Positions 22,075 through 29,507 of a stretch of 43,279 nucleotides of DNA are shown piece after piece (the first letter of the stretch is position 1; each line of letters opens with the position of its first letter). The stretch is from a bacterium. GTDB taxonomy: Bacteria > Elusimicrobiota > Elusimicrobia > Elusimicrobiales > UBA9959. The stretch lies in assembly GCA_021811315.1 (NCBI GenBank), contig JAJZPF010000022.1:1-43279 (forward strand). The letters run 5' to 3'. Under the pieces are notes generated by a model, which was not told the DNA's origin, searched no databases, and saw only the letters and a program-made list of their open reading frames with translations. The translations under genes were made by a program, and so were the position numbers.

Positions 22075-22971
22075 ATGGAAAAGCCCCCCGGCCGCCCTAA
22101 ACTCTGGACCGATCTCGGCCTGTTTTACTGCGCCGCGATCTGGGGCTCAACTTTCATCGTGGTCAAAGACGCCCTCGCCGGGGTGCACCCGGTGGCAATG
22201 GTGGCTATCCGCTTCGGCATCGCGGCCCTTATCCTCCTGCCCTGGGCGGTACGCCGCCCTAAATTCACCGACCAGCTTAAAGAAGGCGCTATCCTCTCGG
22301 TTTTCCTGACGGCCCTTTACGTCACCCAGACTTACGGCCTTCTTTTTACCACGGCCGCAAATTCCGGTTTTATCACCGGGCTCTTCATCATCTTTATCCC
22401 GGTTTTCATGTTCCTGCTTCGCCGCCAGCGCCCGAAATGGCTGGAGGGGATCTCGGCCTGCCTGGCCGTCTACGGGCTCTGGCTCCTTACCGGCGGGGCG
22501 GGCGGCTTCAACAAGGGCGACGCTCTGACTTTGATAGCCGCGGTCACCTATGCCGCGCATGTGGCTTTCACCGACAAGTATATGAAGGCGAACGCCGATA
22601 TGCTTTTGCTCGCTTTCCACCAGTTCTGGTGCGTCTCCCTTACTTCTTTCCTGCTCGCGGCGGTAATGGGCTACCCGCTGGCCGTGGCCGGTCCTAAATT
22701 GTGGGGGATAATTACTTTCCTGGCGGTGTTCCCCACCCTCACCGCTTACTTCATCCAGATGGTGGCGCAGAAAGAGAGCGAGCCTTTCAAAGTGGGGCTT
22801 ATCTTTACGCTCGAGCCTGTCTTCGCCGCGCTCTTCGCCTGGACCCTCGGCGGAGAGGAATTCATCCTTATCAAAGCCGCCGGCGGTTTCCTTATAGTTT
22901 CCGGGATGATGCTCGGCGAGCTGGCCGTTTTTAAATCAAAGGACGCCCCGAAAGCTATCTTCGAAGGCTAG
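22075..22971 (+). CDS. EamA/DMT-family transporter
   Basis: 298 aa, about ten membrane segments in two EamA repeats. Typical first-helix motif: FYCAAIWGSTFIVVKDALAGVHP, then AIRFGIAALILLPW. Later landmarks are TNA-like 'TTAANSGFITGLFIIFIPVFMFLL' (the family 'a..asfi..l.Pv' region) and 'KVGLIFTLEPVFAALFAW' near the C-terminus with the GGEEF...GGFLIVSG ending. These exporters move metabolites or amino acids; the substrate is unknown. It has a -10 box right before its start and no ribosome site. Divergent from the M20 peptidase. Confidence 0.92.
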   Translation: MEKPPGRPKLWTDLGLFYCAAIWGSTFIVVKDALAGVHPVAMVAIRFGIAALILLPWAVRRPKFTDQLKEGAILSVFLTALYVTQTYGLLFTTAANSGFITGLFIIFIPVFMFLLRRQRPKWLEGISACLAVYGLWLLTGGAGGFNKGDALTLIAAVTYAAHVAFTDKYMKANADMLLLAFHQFWCVSLTSFLLAAVMGYPLAVAGPKLWGIITFLAVFPTLTAYFIQMVAQKESEPFKVGLIFTLEPVFAALFAWTLGGEEFILIKAAGGFLIVSGMMLGELAVFKSKDAPKAIFEG

Positions 22972-23006
22972 GTTGCCCGGCTTAAGGTTTTTCAAGTAGA
23001 ATAAAG

Positions 23007-23036
23007 TTGCCGGCTTATTATTTATAAATTTATATT
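23007..23036 (+). promoter_or_regulatory. Sigma-70-type promoter for the saccharopine dehydrogenase-family gene
   Basis: TTGCCG (23007-23012), 18-bp spacer, TATATT (23031-23036), in a very A+T-rich patch. An 18-bp spacer is also seen in the two clearest rRNA promoters. A GGAGG site follows before 23053. Confidence 0.45.
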
Positions 23037-23052
23037 TTCGACTGGAGGCATC

Positions 23053-24195
23053 ATGAACATAGGCGTATTCGGTTCCGGACTCGTGGGCTCGGCGATGGCG
23101 AAGGACCTGGCGGATGAAAAGGGCTGGAAAGTGACCGTCCTCGACGCCTCCGAGAGATCTTTGGACAAGCTGCGCTCCGACAAGCGCCTTACGCTGCTCA
23201 AGGCCGACCTTTCTAAAAGCTCCGAAGTGAAAAAAGCGGCGGAGAAATTCGACCTCGTCATCGGCGCCCTCCCCGGCTTCATGGGCTTCGAGACCGTCAA
23301 GGCCGTTATCGAGGCGAAGCGCAATATCGTCGACATCTCTTTCTTCCCCGAGGACCCTTTCAAGCTGGACGCGCTGGCGAAGAAAAATAATGTTACCGCC
23401 ATCGTGGACTGCGGCGTGGCCCCCGGCTGCAGCAATATGCTCAGCGCGCGCGGCGCGGCTATGATGGATAAACCGGACACGGCCCTCTGCTATGTCGGCG
23501 GCCTGCCGAAAGTCAGGACCTGGCCCTACGAGTACAAGATAGTCTTCTCCGCCGTGGACGTGATAGAGGAATATACCCGCCCCGCGCGCTATATAGAGAA
23601 TAATGTGGCCGTGACCCGGCCCGCTCTGTCCGATCCGGAATTCCTTAATTTCGAAGGCGTGGGCACGCTTGAAGCTTTCAACACCGACGGCCTGCGCACT
23701 CTGGCCGACACGCTCAAGCTGCCCAATATGAAAGAAAAGACCATGCGCTATCCCGGGCATATCGAGAAGATGCGCGTGCTGCGGGAAACCGGCTACTTCT
23801 CCAAGGAGCCGGTGCAGGTAGGCGACGTCATGGTCAGGCCGCTCGACCTCACCGCCAAGCTGATGTTCCCGATGTGGAAGCTCCAGCCCGGCGAGCACGA
23901 CGTGACCATCATGCGCGTCATCGTAGAGGGCCTGCATAAAGGCAAAAAGACCCGCATCACCTGGGACCTGAACGACCAGTACGACGCGAAGACCGGGACC
24001 ACCTCCATGGCGCGCACCACCGGCTACACGGCCACGGTAGCGGCCAGGATGTTCCTGTCCGGGGCTTTCACCCGCAAAGGCATCTGCCCGCCCGAATTCT
24101 TCGGGATGGAAGAGAAGGCCTTCAAGTTCATGATCGCCGGCATGAAAGCCCGGAACATCAACTACGTGGAGAAGATAGAAACTATAAGAAGATAG
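23053..24195 (+). CDS. Saccharopine dehydrogenase-family (NAD(P)-dependent amino acid) oxidoreductase
   Basis: 380 aa. An N-terminal Rossmann fold begins at residue 2 with IGVFGSGLVGSAMAKDLA, the G-x-G-x-x-G nucleotide-binding loop, and is followed by a DASERSLDKL strand-helix. Mid-protein ALPGFMGFETVKAVIEA and DISFFPEDPF are characteristic of the saccharopine reductase/L-lysine dehydrogenase family, as is CGVAPGCSNML. The catalytic domain contains the paired sheet FSAVDVIEEYTRPAR. Substrate is not determined; lysine dehydrogenase or carboxynorspermidine synthase-type roles are family options. It precedes the PLD gene by 7 bp. Confidence 0.85.
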   Translation: MNIGVFGSGLVGSAMAKDLADEKGWKVTVLDASERSLDKLRSDKRLTLLKADLSKSSEVKKAAEKFDLVIGALPGFMGFETVKAVIEAKRNIVDISFFPEDPFKLDALAKKNNVTAIVDCGVAPGCSNMLSARGAAMMDKPDTALCYVGGLPKVRTWPYEYKIVFSAVDVIEEYTRPARYIENNVAVTRPALSDPEFLNFEGVGTLEAFNTDGLRTLADTLKLPNMKEKTMRYPGHIEKMRVLRETGYFSKEPVQVGDVMVRPLDLTAKLMFPMWKLQPGEHDVTIMRVIVEGLHKGKKTRITWDLNDQYDAKTGTTSMARTTGYTATVAARMFLSGAFTRKGICPPEFFGMEEKAFKFMIAGMKARNINYVEKIETIRR

Positions 24196-24202
24196 AGACC
24201 AT

Positions 24203-25405
24203 ATGAAAAAAATTCTCCTTGCCCTTGTTTTAGCCGCCAACGCCCTTAGCCTCAGCGCCGCCGAGCTGCAGTTCGTCGAAAGCGCTCCCGACGAGACCGT
24301 TTACGGGTCGTCGCTGACCGCGCGGCCGCAGGCCGTCTGGCTCGAGATGATAGGCGCGGCGTCCAAAACGCTGGACATAGAGCAGTTCTACATAGCCGAC
24401 CAGGCCGGCGAAGTCCTAGAGCCGGTCCTTGCGGCCGTGAAAGACGCGGTTAAAAGAGGCGTCAAAGTGCGCGTCATTGTCGAGAAGGTGATGGTGAAAG
24501 AGAGCGAAAGATCCCTGCCTGCCCTGAAAGAGGCCGGCGTGGAGACGCGGGTGATAGAATTCAAGAAGGCCGGCGGCGGCGTCCAGCACGCCAAGTTCTT
24601 CATCGTCGACGGCAAAGAGGCTTATGTCGGCAGCCAGAACCTGGACTGGCGCTCGCTGAAGCACATCCACGAGCTGGGCCTGCGGATAAAGAGCGCTAAG
24701 GCCGCCTCCGACCTGGCCAGGCTCTTCGAGGCCGACTGGGCCCTGGCCGGCGGCGCCGAGGCGAAGAAGATGTTCGCCAAGAAAGGCAAAACAGGGATCT
24801 CCGCCTCCAAACCGGAAAAAGCGGCGGTCAACGGCGGGGAAGTTTCCTACAGCCTCGCTTACAGCCCGGTGAACTTCGTCCCCAAAGGGGCGGACACCGA
24901 AATAACGGAGCTGCTCAAAGCCGTGGGCGCCGCCAAAAAGACCATACGCGGCCAGGTGATGACCTACTCGCTTATGGAGCACGGCTCGAAGCGCTGGGCC
25001 GACCTCGACACGGCTTTCCGCAAGGCCGCCGCGAAAGGCGTCAAGGTGGAGCTGGTCTTCGCCGACTGGGCGATGGGCGGCAAGGCCGACCGGGATATAA
25101 AAGCGCTGGCGAAAACCGAGAATATAGAAGTTAAAATTTCCATCCTGCCGCAGCACAGCTCCGGGATGATCCCGTTCTCCCGCGTGGAGCATTTGAAATA
25201 CCTGGTGATCGACGGCGAGACCGGCTATGTCACCACTTCCAACTGGGGCCCCGGCTATTTCCTTACTTCCCGCGGCGTAGCGGTTTTCACCAAAGGCGCC
25301 GCGGCCGCCTCCGTGCTGGAAGACATCTTCGCCAGGACCTGGGCCGGCCCCTACGTCCAGCCCGTCGACCCGCTTAAAGAATACCGGCCGGTAAAACGGA
25401 ACTGA
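24203..25405 (+). CDS. Exported phospholipase D-superfamily protein
   Basis: 400 aa with a signal peptide (MKKILLALVLAANALSLSAAE). Two HKD motifs are intact: HAKFFIVDG with His129, Lys131 and Asp136, followed by GSQN; and HLKYLVIDG with His330, followed by TTSNW. Each half also has the family strand ('TLDIEQFYIADQ', 'TIRGQVMTYSL'). The pattern resembles the PLD3/4-like and bacterial secreted PLDc_2 group, which may act on phospholipids, nucleic acids or cardiolipin. It is probably co-transcribed with the preceding dehydrogenase and followed by iorA after 20 bp. Confidence 0.88.
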   Translation: MKKILLALVLAANALSLSAAELQFVESAPDETVYGSSLTARPQAVWLEMIGAASKTLDIEQFYIADQAGEVLEPVLAAVKDAVKRGVKVRVIVEKVMVKESERSLPALKEAGVETRVIEFKKAGGGVQHAKFFIVDGKEAYVGSQNLDWRSLKHIHELGLRIKSAKAASDLARLFEADWALAGGAEAKKMFAKKGKTGISASKPEKAAVNGGEVSYSLAYSPVNFVPKGADTEITELLKAVGAAKKTIRGQVMTYSLMEHGSKRWADLDTAFRKAAAKGVKVELVFADWAMGGKADRDIKALAKTENIEVKISILPQHSSGMIPFSRVEHLKYLVIDGETGYVTTSNWGPGYFLTSRGVAVFTKGAAAASVLEDIFARTWAGPYVQPVDPLKEYRPVKRN

Positions 25406-25425
25406 TCTAAATTAAGGAGCATTGA

Positions 25426-27354
25426 ATGCTTTCACTTGCGGGTCTGATGACCGAAAAAGGGGGATTCAGCGCGCTGGTGATGGGGAACCACGCTCTGGCG
25501 CGCGCGATGGCCGAGGCGGGGACCGCGGTGGCGACAAGCTATCCCGGCTCTCCGACCCCTGAAATAGCCGACGCCCTGCTGGCTCCCGCCGAAAAGGACC
25601 GGCCCTGCCATTTTGAATTCGCCGTGAATGAAAAAGTGGCGCTGGAAATAGCGGCCGGCGCCTCGCTAAACGGGCATTCCTCCGCTGTCTTCTTCAAATC
25701 CGTGGGCCTCAATGTCGCGGCCGACTCTCTTGTGCAGCTCGCCCTGATGGAGCTCCCGGGCGGGATGGTGGTGATACTCGGCGACGATCCCGGCGCGAAC
25801 TCCTCGCAGAACGAGCAGGACAACCGCTGGTTCGCCCGCATGGCTTATATCCCCGTGTTCGAACCAGCTTCCCCGGGCGAAGTTTACGTGATGTACAAAG
25901 AAGCGGCCGCGCTCGCCAGGGAGCGCCGCGCCCCCGTCTTCCTGCGGCTGACCACCCATGTCTGCCACGCCAGGCAAAAAGTCAGCTTTGGAACCTTGCC
26001 AGCCCGGACCGACTGGAAGCCGCGCTTCGATCCCGCGAACGGGCCTTATGTGCCTATAACCGCCACTGTTTTCCCTCTTAAAAAGAAAGCGCTTGAAAAA
26101 CTGGACGCCTGGGCCGCCTATGGCGAGAAAAGCGTCCTTAACGCCGTCTATAAAACTCCCGTCTCCGGAGTTAAGCGCCTGGGCGTCATCTCTTCAGGGC
26201 TGCCCGCTCTTTGCCTCCTCGAGGCGGTGCGCGCGGCCGGCGCCCCGGTGGACCTGCTTAAGCTGGGCCTGACCTACCCGCTGCCGGAAAAGCTGACGGG
26301 TGAATTCCTGCACGCCCACGACGAGGTTTACATCCTCGAAGAACTCGACCGGGTGATGGAGACGGAGATAAAAGCGCTCGCCTACGACCGCGGGATAGAT
26401 TGCGCGATCCATTCGCGCAAAGGCAATGCCGCGCTGATGGGGGAGATGACGACGGAGCGGGCCCGCGCCGCCGTCGCCGCCGCCTGGCCGGAGCTTTTTC
26501 CCGCGCCGGAAAAGCGCTCTTTCGCCCTGCCCGCCCCGCGCTCGCCGCAGATGTGCCCTGGCTGCGGCCACCGCTCCGCTTTCCACGCCGTAAAGAAAGC
26601 CCTGCCTCCGGGCGCCATAACCGTAGGCGATATAGGCTGCCATTCCATGGCTTTCCTTCCGCCCTATAAAATGGGGGAAGTCCTTTTCTCGATGGGGCAC
26701 TCGGTCTCCACGGCCTCCGGCCTGGCCCTGAATAATTCCAGCCGCAAAGTCGTGGCCTTCGTCGGGGACTCGACTTTCTTCCACGCCGGCATGCCCGGCC
26801 TGGTGAACGCCGCCTGGCGCGACAGCGATATTACGCTCGTGCTCCTGGATAACGGGACCACCGCTATGACCGGGCACCAGCCCCGCCCCGGCAACGGCGA
26901 GCTGGGCGAGCGCCTCGCTCTGTTCGAGATCCTGGAGAAGCTTGGCGTTAAATTCCTGCGCGAATGCGACGCCTACGACCAGCCCAAGCTTAGCGACCAT
27001 ATGAAAGCCGCGATGGAGCACAAGGGCTTCGCGGTAGTGATAGCCCGGCACCCGTGCATGCTCAAATTCATGAGGGAGAGGCGCCGTACCAGTCCCGGCA
27101 TAAAGACCCAGCATGTGAGCGTGGCCCAGGGGAGCTGCGCGCGGCACTATGTCTGCGCAGCCGAGTTCGCCTGCCCTTCTTTTATCAGGCACGAGGACGG
27201 CTCGGTGACGGTCAATACGGAGCTCTGCATAGGCGACGGTTCCTGCATGCAGACCTGTCCGTCGCAGGCCATCGGCAGAAAATCTGGAGCCGGGAGTCGG
27301 GAATCGGGGATCGAAAATCCGGGATCCGGGGAGAGGAAGAAAGATGGCTTTTAA
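25426..27354 (+). CDS. iorA: Indolepyruvate:ferredoxin oxidoreductase, alpha subunit, with altered iron-sulfur ligands
   Basis: 642 aa. It oxidises aryl 2-oxoacids from aromatic amino acid breakdown to acyl-CoA with ferredoxin reduction, in the cytoplasm with IorB. N-terminal pyrimidine-binding domain: TSYPGSPTPEIADALL. C-terminal TPP domain: GDIGCHSMAF...VAFVGDSTFFHAGMPGL...NGTTAMTGHQPRPG. The terminal ferredoxin region departs from consensus: first cluster C571-x2-H574-x2-C577-x5-C583P, second C601-x2-D604-x2-C607-x3-C611P, so the second Cys is His in one and Asp in the other. The final 20 residues are encoded by a low-complexity repeat. AAGGAGC precedes the ATG. It overlaps iorB. Confidence 0.93.
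   Translation: MLSLAGLMTEKGGFSALVMGNHALARAMAEAGTAVATSYPGSPTPEIADALLAPAEKDRPCHFEFAVNEKVALEIAAGASLNGHSSAVFFKSVGLNVAADSLVQLALMELPGGMVVILGDDPGANSSQNEQDNRWFARMAYIPVFEPASPGEVYVMYKEAAALARERRAPVFLRLTTHVCHARQKVSFGTLPARTDWKPRFDPANGPYVPITATVFPLKKKALEKLDAWAAYGEKSVLNAVYKTPVSGVKRLGVISSGLPALCLLEAVRAAGAPVDLLKLGLTYPLPEKLTGEFLHAHDEVYILEELDRVMETEIKALAYDRGIDCAIHSRKGNAALMGEMTTERARAAVAAAWPELFPAPEKRSFALPAPRSPQMCPGCGHRSAFHAVKKALPPGAITVGDIGCHSMAFLPPYKMGEVLFSMGHSVSTASGLALNNSSRKVVAFVGDSTFFHAGMPGLVNAAWRDSDITLVLLDNGTTAMTGHQPRPGNGELGERLALFEILEKLGVKFLRECDAYDQPKLSDHMKAAMEHKGFAVVIARHPCMLKFMRERRRTSPGIKTQHVSVAQGSCARHYVCAAEFACPSFIRHEDGSVTVNTELCIGDGSCMQTCPSQAIGRKSGAGSRESGIENPGSGERKKDGF
27289..27333. repeat. Degenerate GAGTCGG/ATCGGGG-type repeat inside the 3' end of iorA
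   Basis: Successive near-copies of a 7-8 bp unit (GGGAGTC, GGGAATC, GGGGATC, then CCGGGATC) fill the last codons of iorA, giving an SRESGIE-like tail after the last functional motif. The unit is the complement of the perfect heptamer array at 38244-38285. Confidence 0.65.
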
Positions 27355-27919
27355 TATTTATCTCTGCGGCGTAGGCGGGCAGGGGATAGGGTTGCTGGCC
27401 GCGGCGCTCGCGCAGGCGGCCGAAAGGTCCGGGCTTGAGGTGCATGCCTGCGATACCCATGGCCTGGCCCAGCGCGGCGGCGTAGTCTCCTCGCATATCC
27501 GCCTCGGCGCCGACGCCCTCACCCCGCTGGTCCCGGAAGGCGGCGCCGACCTGGTCCTGGCCCTCGAGCGCCTCGAGGCCCTGCGCGGCGCGGCCCAGTA
27601 CCTGAAGAAAGGCGGGAAAGTTATCTATTACGACACGGCCTACCAGCCGGTCAGCGTGCGGATGGGTCTCGCGCGGTACCCTTCGGCCGAAGAGGTCGCC
27701 AAAGAAATTTCCGCCATGGACGGCGGCGTTTCCGTGGTTTTTATCAAGGAGCTGCAGGACCCGCGGATGCAGAATTCCGCCCTGCTCGGCCGCCTGGCGG
27801 TTATGAACGCCGTCCCCGGCCTGGAAGCCGCGGTTATCGAGGAAGTTTTGAAAGAGATAGTCCCGGCGGCGGCGGTAGAGGAGAACCTCGGCGTCTTCCG
27901 CGCCGCGGGCCGCGTTTAA
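27344..27919 (+). CDS. iorB: Indolepyruvate:ferredoxin oxidoreductase, beta subunit
   Basis: 191 aa, the usual length of this subunit (gamma-domain of 2-oxoacid:ferredoxin oxidoreductases). The start FNIYLCGVGGQGIGLLAAAL is the typical Rossmann-like opening with G-x-G-G-Q-G. HGLAQRGGVVSSHIRLG is the second family signature. It partners IorA; the 11-bp overlap with iorA supports a joint complex. A GAGAGGAAGA ribosome site sits inside the repeat that ends iorA. The downstream gene is convergent after 3 bp. Confidence 0.95.
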   Translation: MAFNIYLCGVGGQGIGLLAAALAQAAERSGLEVHACDTHGLAQRGGVVSSHIRLGADALTPLVPEGGADLVLALERLEALRGAAQYLKKGGKVIYYDTAYQPVSVRMGLARYPSAEEVAKEISAMDGGVSVVFIKELQDPRMQNSALLGRLAVMNAVPGLEAAVIEEVLKEIVPAAAVEENLGVFRAAGRV

Positions 27920-27922
27920 AAA

Positions 27923-28660
27923 TTATTTACGCGGGGCCGGAGTTTTGGCGGGGGCGGGCCTGGATTTCTTCCTGACTTCCCAGTGCCTCGGCCGGCTGGA
28001 ATCGAGGTGCACGAAGGCGGCGTCCGGGTAATAGCCGACGCCGCCTTCGTTTATTTTAGCGGCGAAGTCGGCTATTTCGGCGGGGCTGCGGCCGGGGACC
28101 CTGATGTCGGCCGCCCAGCCCAGCATATGAGTGCTCCAGCGCGCGGCCCCCGGAACTTTTTTGTTGAATTTAGGGCTGCGGTAGCCGCTTAAAAGCGTAA
28201 GCCCGCCCTTCCCTAACCTGTCCTCTACGATATCGAGTATTTCCAGGAGCTTAATGGAGATCGCGGTTTCCTTGCCTGTCTGCCGGCAGCGCATGAGCCG
28301 CTGTATTTTATCCAGCTCGGCCTGGTTGTAAGTCCCGTCGCCGTTCCGGTAAGCCGAGACTATTCTTTCGCCGGTGTCGGGCCGGCTTATAGCCAGGCGC
28401 CCGTCGCCGCCCAGGTTGACCGGCGGGGGCGGGTGCGCCGCCGCCCCGCGCACGAAGATATAGGTTTGAACGTCCCCCTCTTCCAGCTCTATAACTTCCG
28501 CCTCCGTCACCATCGGCGGCTCGGGGGCCAGGTCGAGCAGGGAAGAAAAATTCTCTATGAATTCCGAGGCGCTTATTTCTTTGCCCGCGGCGGAGCAGCC
28601 GGCCGGCCAGGTAAAACAAAGGGCCAGGATAGCGGCTGCGAAAGCGGCGGGGCGGCTCAT
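27923..28660 (-). CDS. Exported M15-type (DUF882/YcbK-like) murein peptidase-like protein
   Basis: 245 aa with an N-terminal signal and a possible lipobox (WPAGC). The C-terminal domain has the LAS zinc-peptidase pattern: LSGYRSPKFNKK, then STHMLGWAADIRVPG (His and Asp ligands), and GGVGYYPDAAFVHLDSSRPRHW (His ligand). The family includes D,D- or L,D-carboxypeptidases of peptidoglycan. A mid-section (residues 40-110) is unrecognised, and the tail is Pro/Lys-rich. A TAGAAT -10 box ends 9 nt before the ATG, with no ribosome site, so the mRNA may be leaderless. iorB ends 3 bp past its stop. Confidence 0.85.
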   Translation of the reverse strand: MSRPAAFAAAILALCFTWPAGCSAAGKEISASEFIENFSSLLDLAPEPPMVTEAEVIELEEGDVQTYIFVRGAAAHPPPPVNLGGDGRLAISRPDTGERIVSAYRNGDGTYNQAELDKIQRLMRCRQTGKETAISIKLLEILDIVEDRLGKGGLTLLSGYRSPKFNKKVPGAARWSTHMLGWAADIRVPGRSPAEIADFAAKINEGGVGYYPDAAFVHLDSSRPRHWEVRKKSRPAPAKTPAPRK

Positions 28661-28669
28661 ATTCTGATC

Positions 28670-28675
28670 ATTCTA
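28670..28675 (-). promoter_or_regulatory. -10 box of a probably leaderless transcript
   Basis: TAGAAT on the minus strand, 9 nt before the ATG at 28660, no Shine-Dalgarno between. Confidence 0.45.
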
Positions 28676-28720
28676 CCAAAGCGCGAGGCGCGTAAGGCCT
28701 GGCGGACCGGGGCGCGGCGG

Positions 28721-29443
28721 TTAAGGTTTTACCAGCAGGCTCTTCACCTTTTCCACGTCTTTCAGGTAATCGGGGGATTTGAGAAGCTCGGCGTGAAAGT
28801 TGTCGCCGAAGACCTTGCCGGCGGCGATGTCCGTAGGGAAATGAACGCCGCCTATCACCCTGTCCAGGGCGATCTCGTCGGCTTTGGCGATGAACTCTGA
28901 CCGCCGCTCCGGCACGATATCGGAAAGCACGTCGGCGAAAACCCTTGAGAAAGAGGAATGGCCGCTCGGATAGGAGTAGCCCCAGCTTTTATTTATGCAG
29001 GGTTCGGCCTGGTCCGGATAGGCCTTGAAGGGCCTGGGCCGGCGGTAGCGCTCCTTCATATTAGCGACGGAATCCTCCAGGTCTGAGGACAGGTTGTTGA
29101 AGAAAGTTTTCGCTTCTGGCGGAAGCGGCGAAGGAAAAGGGTCTTTTTCGCCCCAGAAAAATACATAGCCTGCTTTGGCGGTTTTTTTCGCTTTTTTACA
29201 GTCGGCTTTTGTGCGCCTGGCCTGCCAGTCGAGGATGGCGGCCAGGTCCGCTTTCTGCGTCTCCGAATCCGGCGCGGGCGGGTTCGCGAAAGCGGCGGTC
29301 TTGAATTGTTCGGCGGACACATAGTAAGTGTGCGCGGATGCAAGATGGAGACGCTTAAGGACCGTGTTCGCGGCGGGGTCGGAACACCCGGTGAAAACCA
29401 GTGCCGCAAGGATCAGCGCGGATCGTTTGTTTTTGAAGTTCAT
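28721..29443 (-). CDS. PAP2-family class A acid phosphatase-like lipoprotein
   Basis: 240 aa. The N-terminal signal ends in a lipobox (LVFTGCSDP), so it is probably lipid-anchored. All three phosphatase motifs of the PAP2/class A nonspecific acid phosphatase fold are present: KERYRRPRP, YPSGHSSFS and DRVIGGVHFPTD, with catalytic His residues in the second and third. The active region is extracytoplasmic, where it would release phosphate from organic phosphates or lipid carriers. Family size is about 230-250 aa. No ribosome site is obvious. It is 65 bp from valS, same strand. Confidence 0.92.
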   Translation of the reverse strand: MNFKNKRSALILAALVFTGCSDPAANTVLKRLHLASAHTYYVSAEQFKTAAFANPPAPDSETQKADLAAILDWQARRTKADCKKAKKTAKAGYVFFWGEKDPFPSPLPPEAKTFFNNLSSDLEDSVANMKERYRRPRPFKAYPDQAEPCINKSWGYSYPSGHSSFSRVFADVLSDIVPERRSEFIAKADEIALDRVIGGVHFPTDIAAGKVFGDNFHAELLKSPDYLKDVEKVKSLLVKP

Positions 29444-29507
29444 GAAATAAGCCGGGAGGACCGTTCCGGGCGCCGGCGGGTTAACTGCGCGCCGGGGAAA
29501 CGCGCCC

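Noticed and set aside
22936-24240. 434-aa frame antisense to the saccharopine dehydrogenase-family gene
   Set aside because: Same artefact; the sense protein has a clear Rossmann motif and ribosome site.
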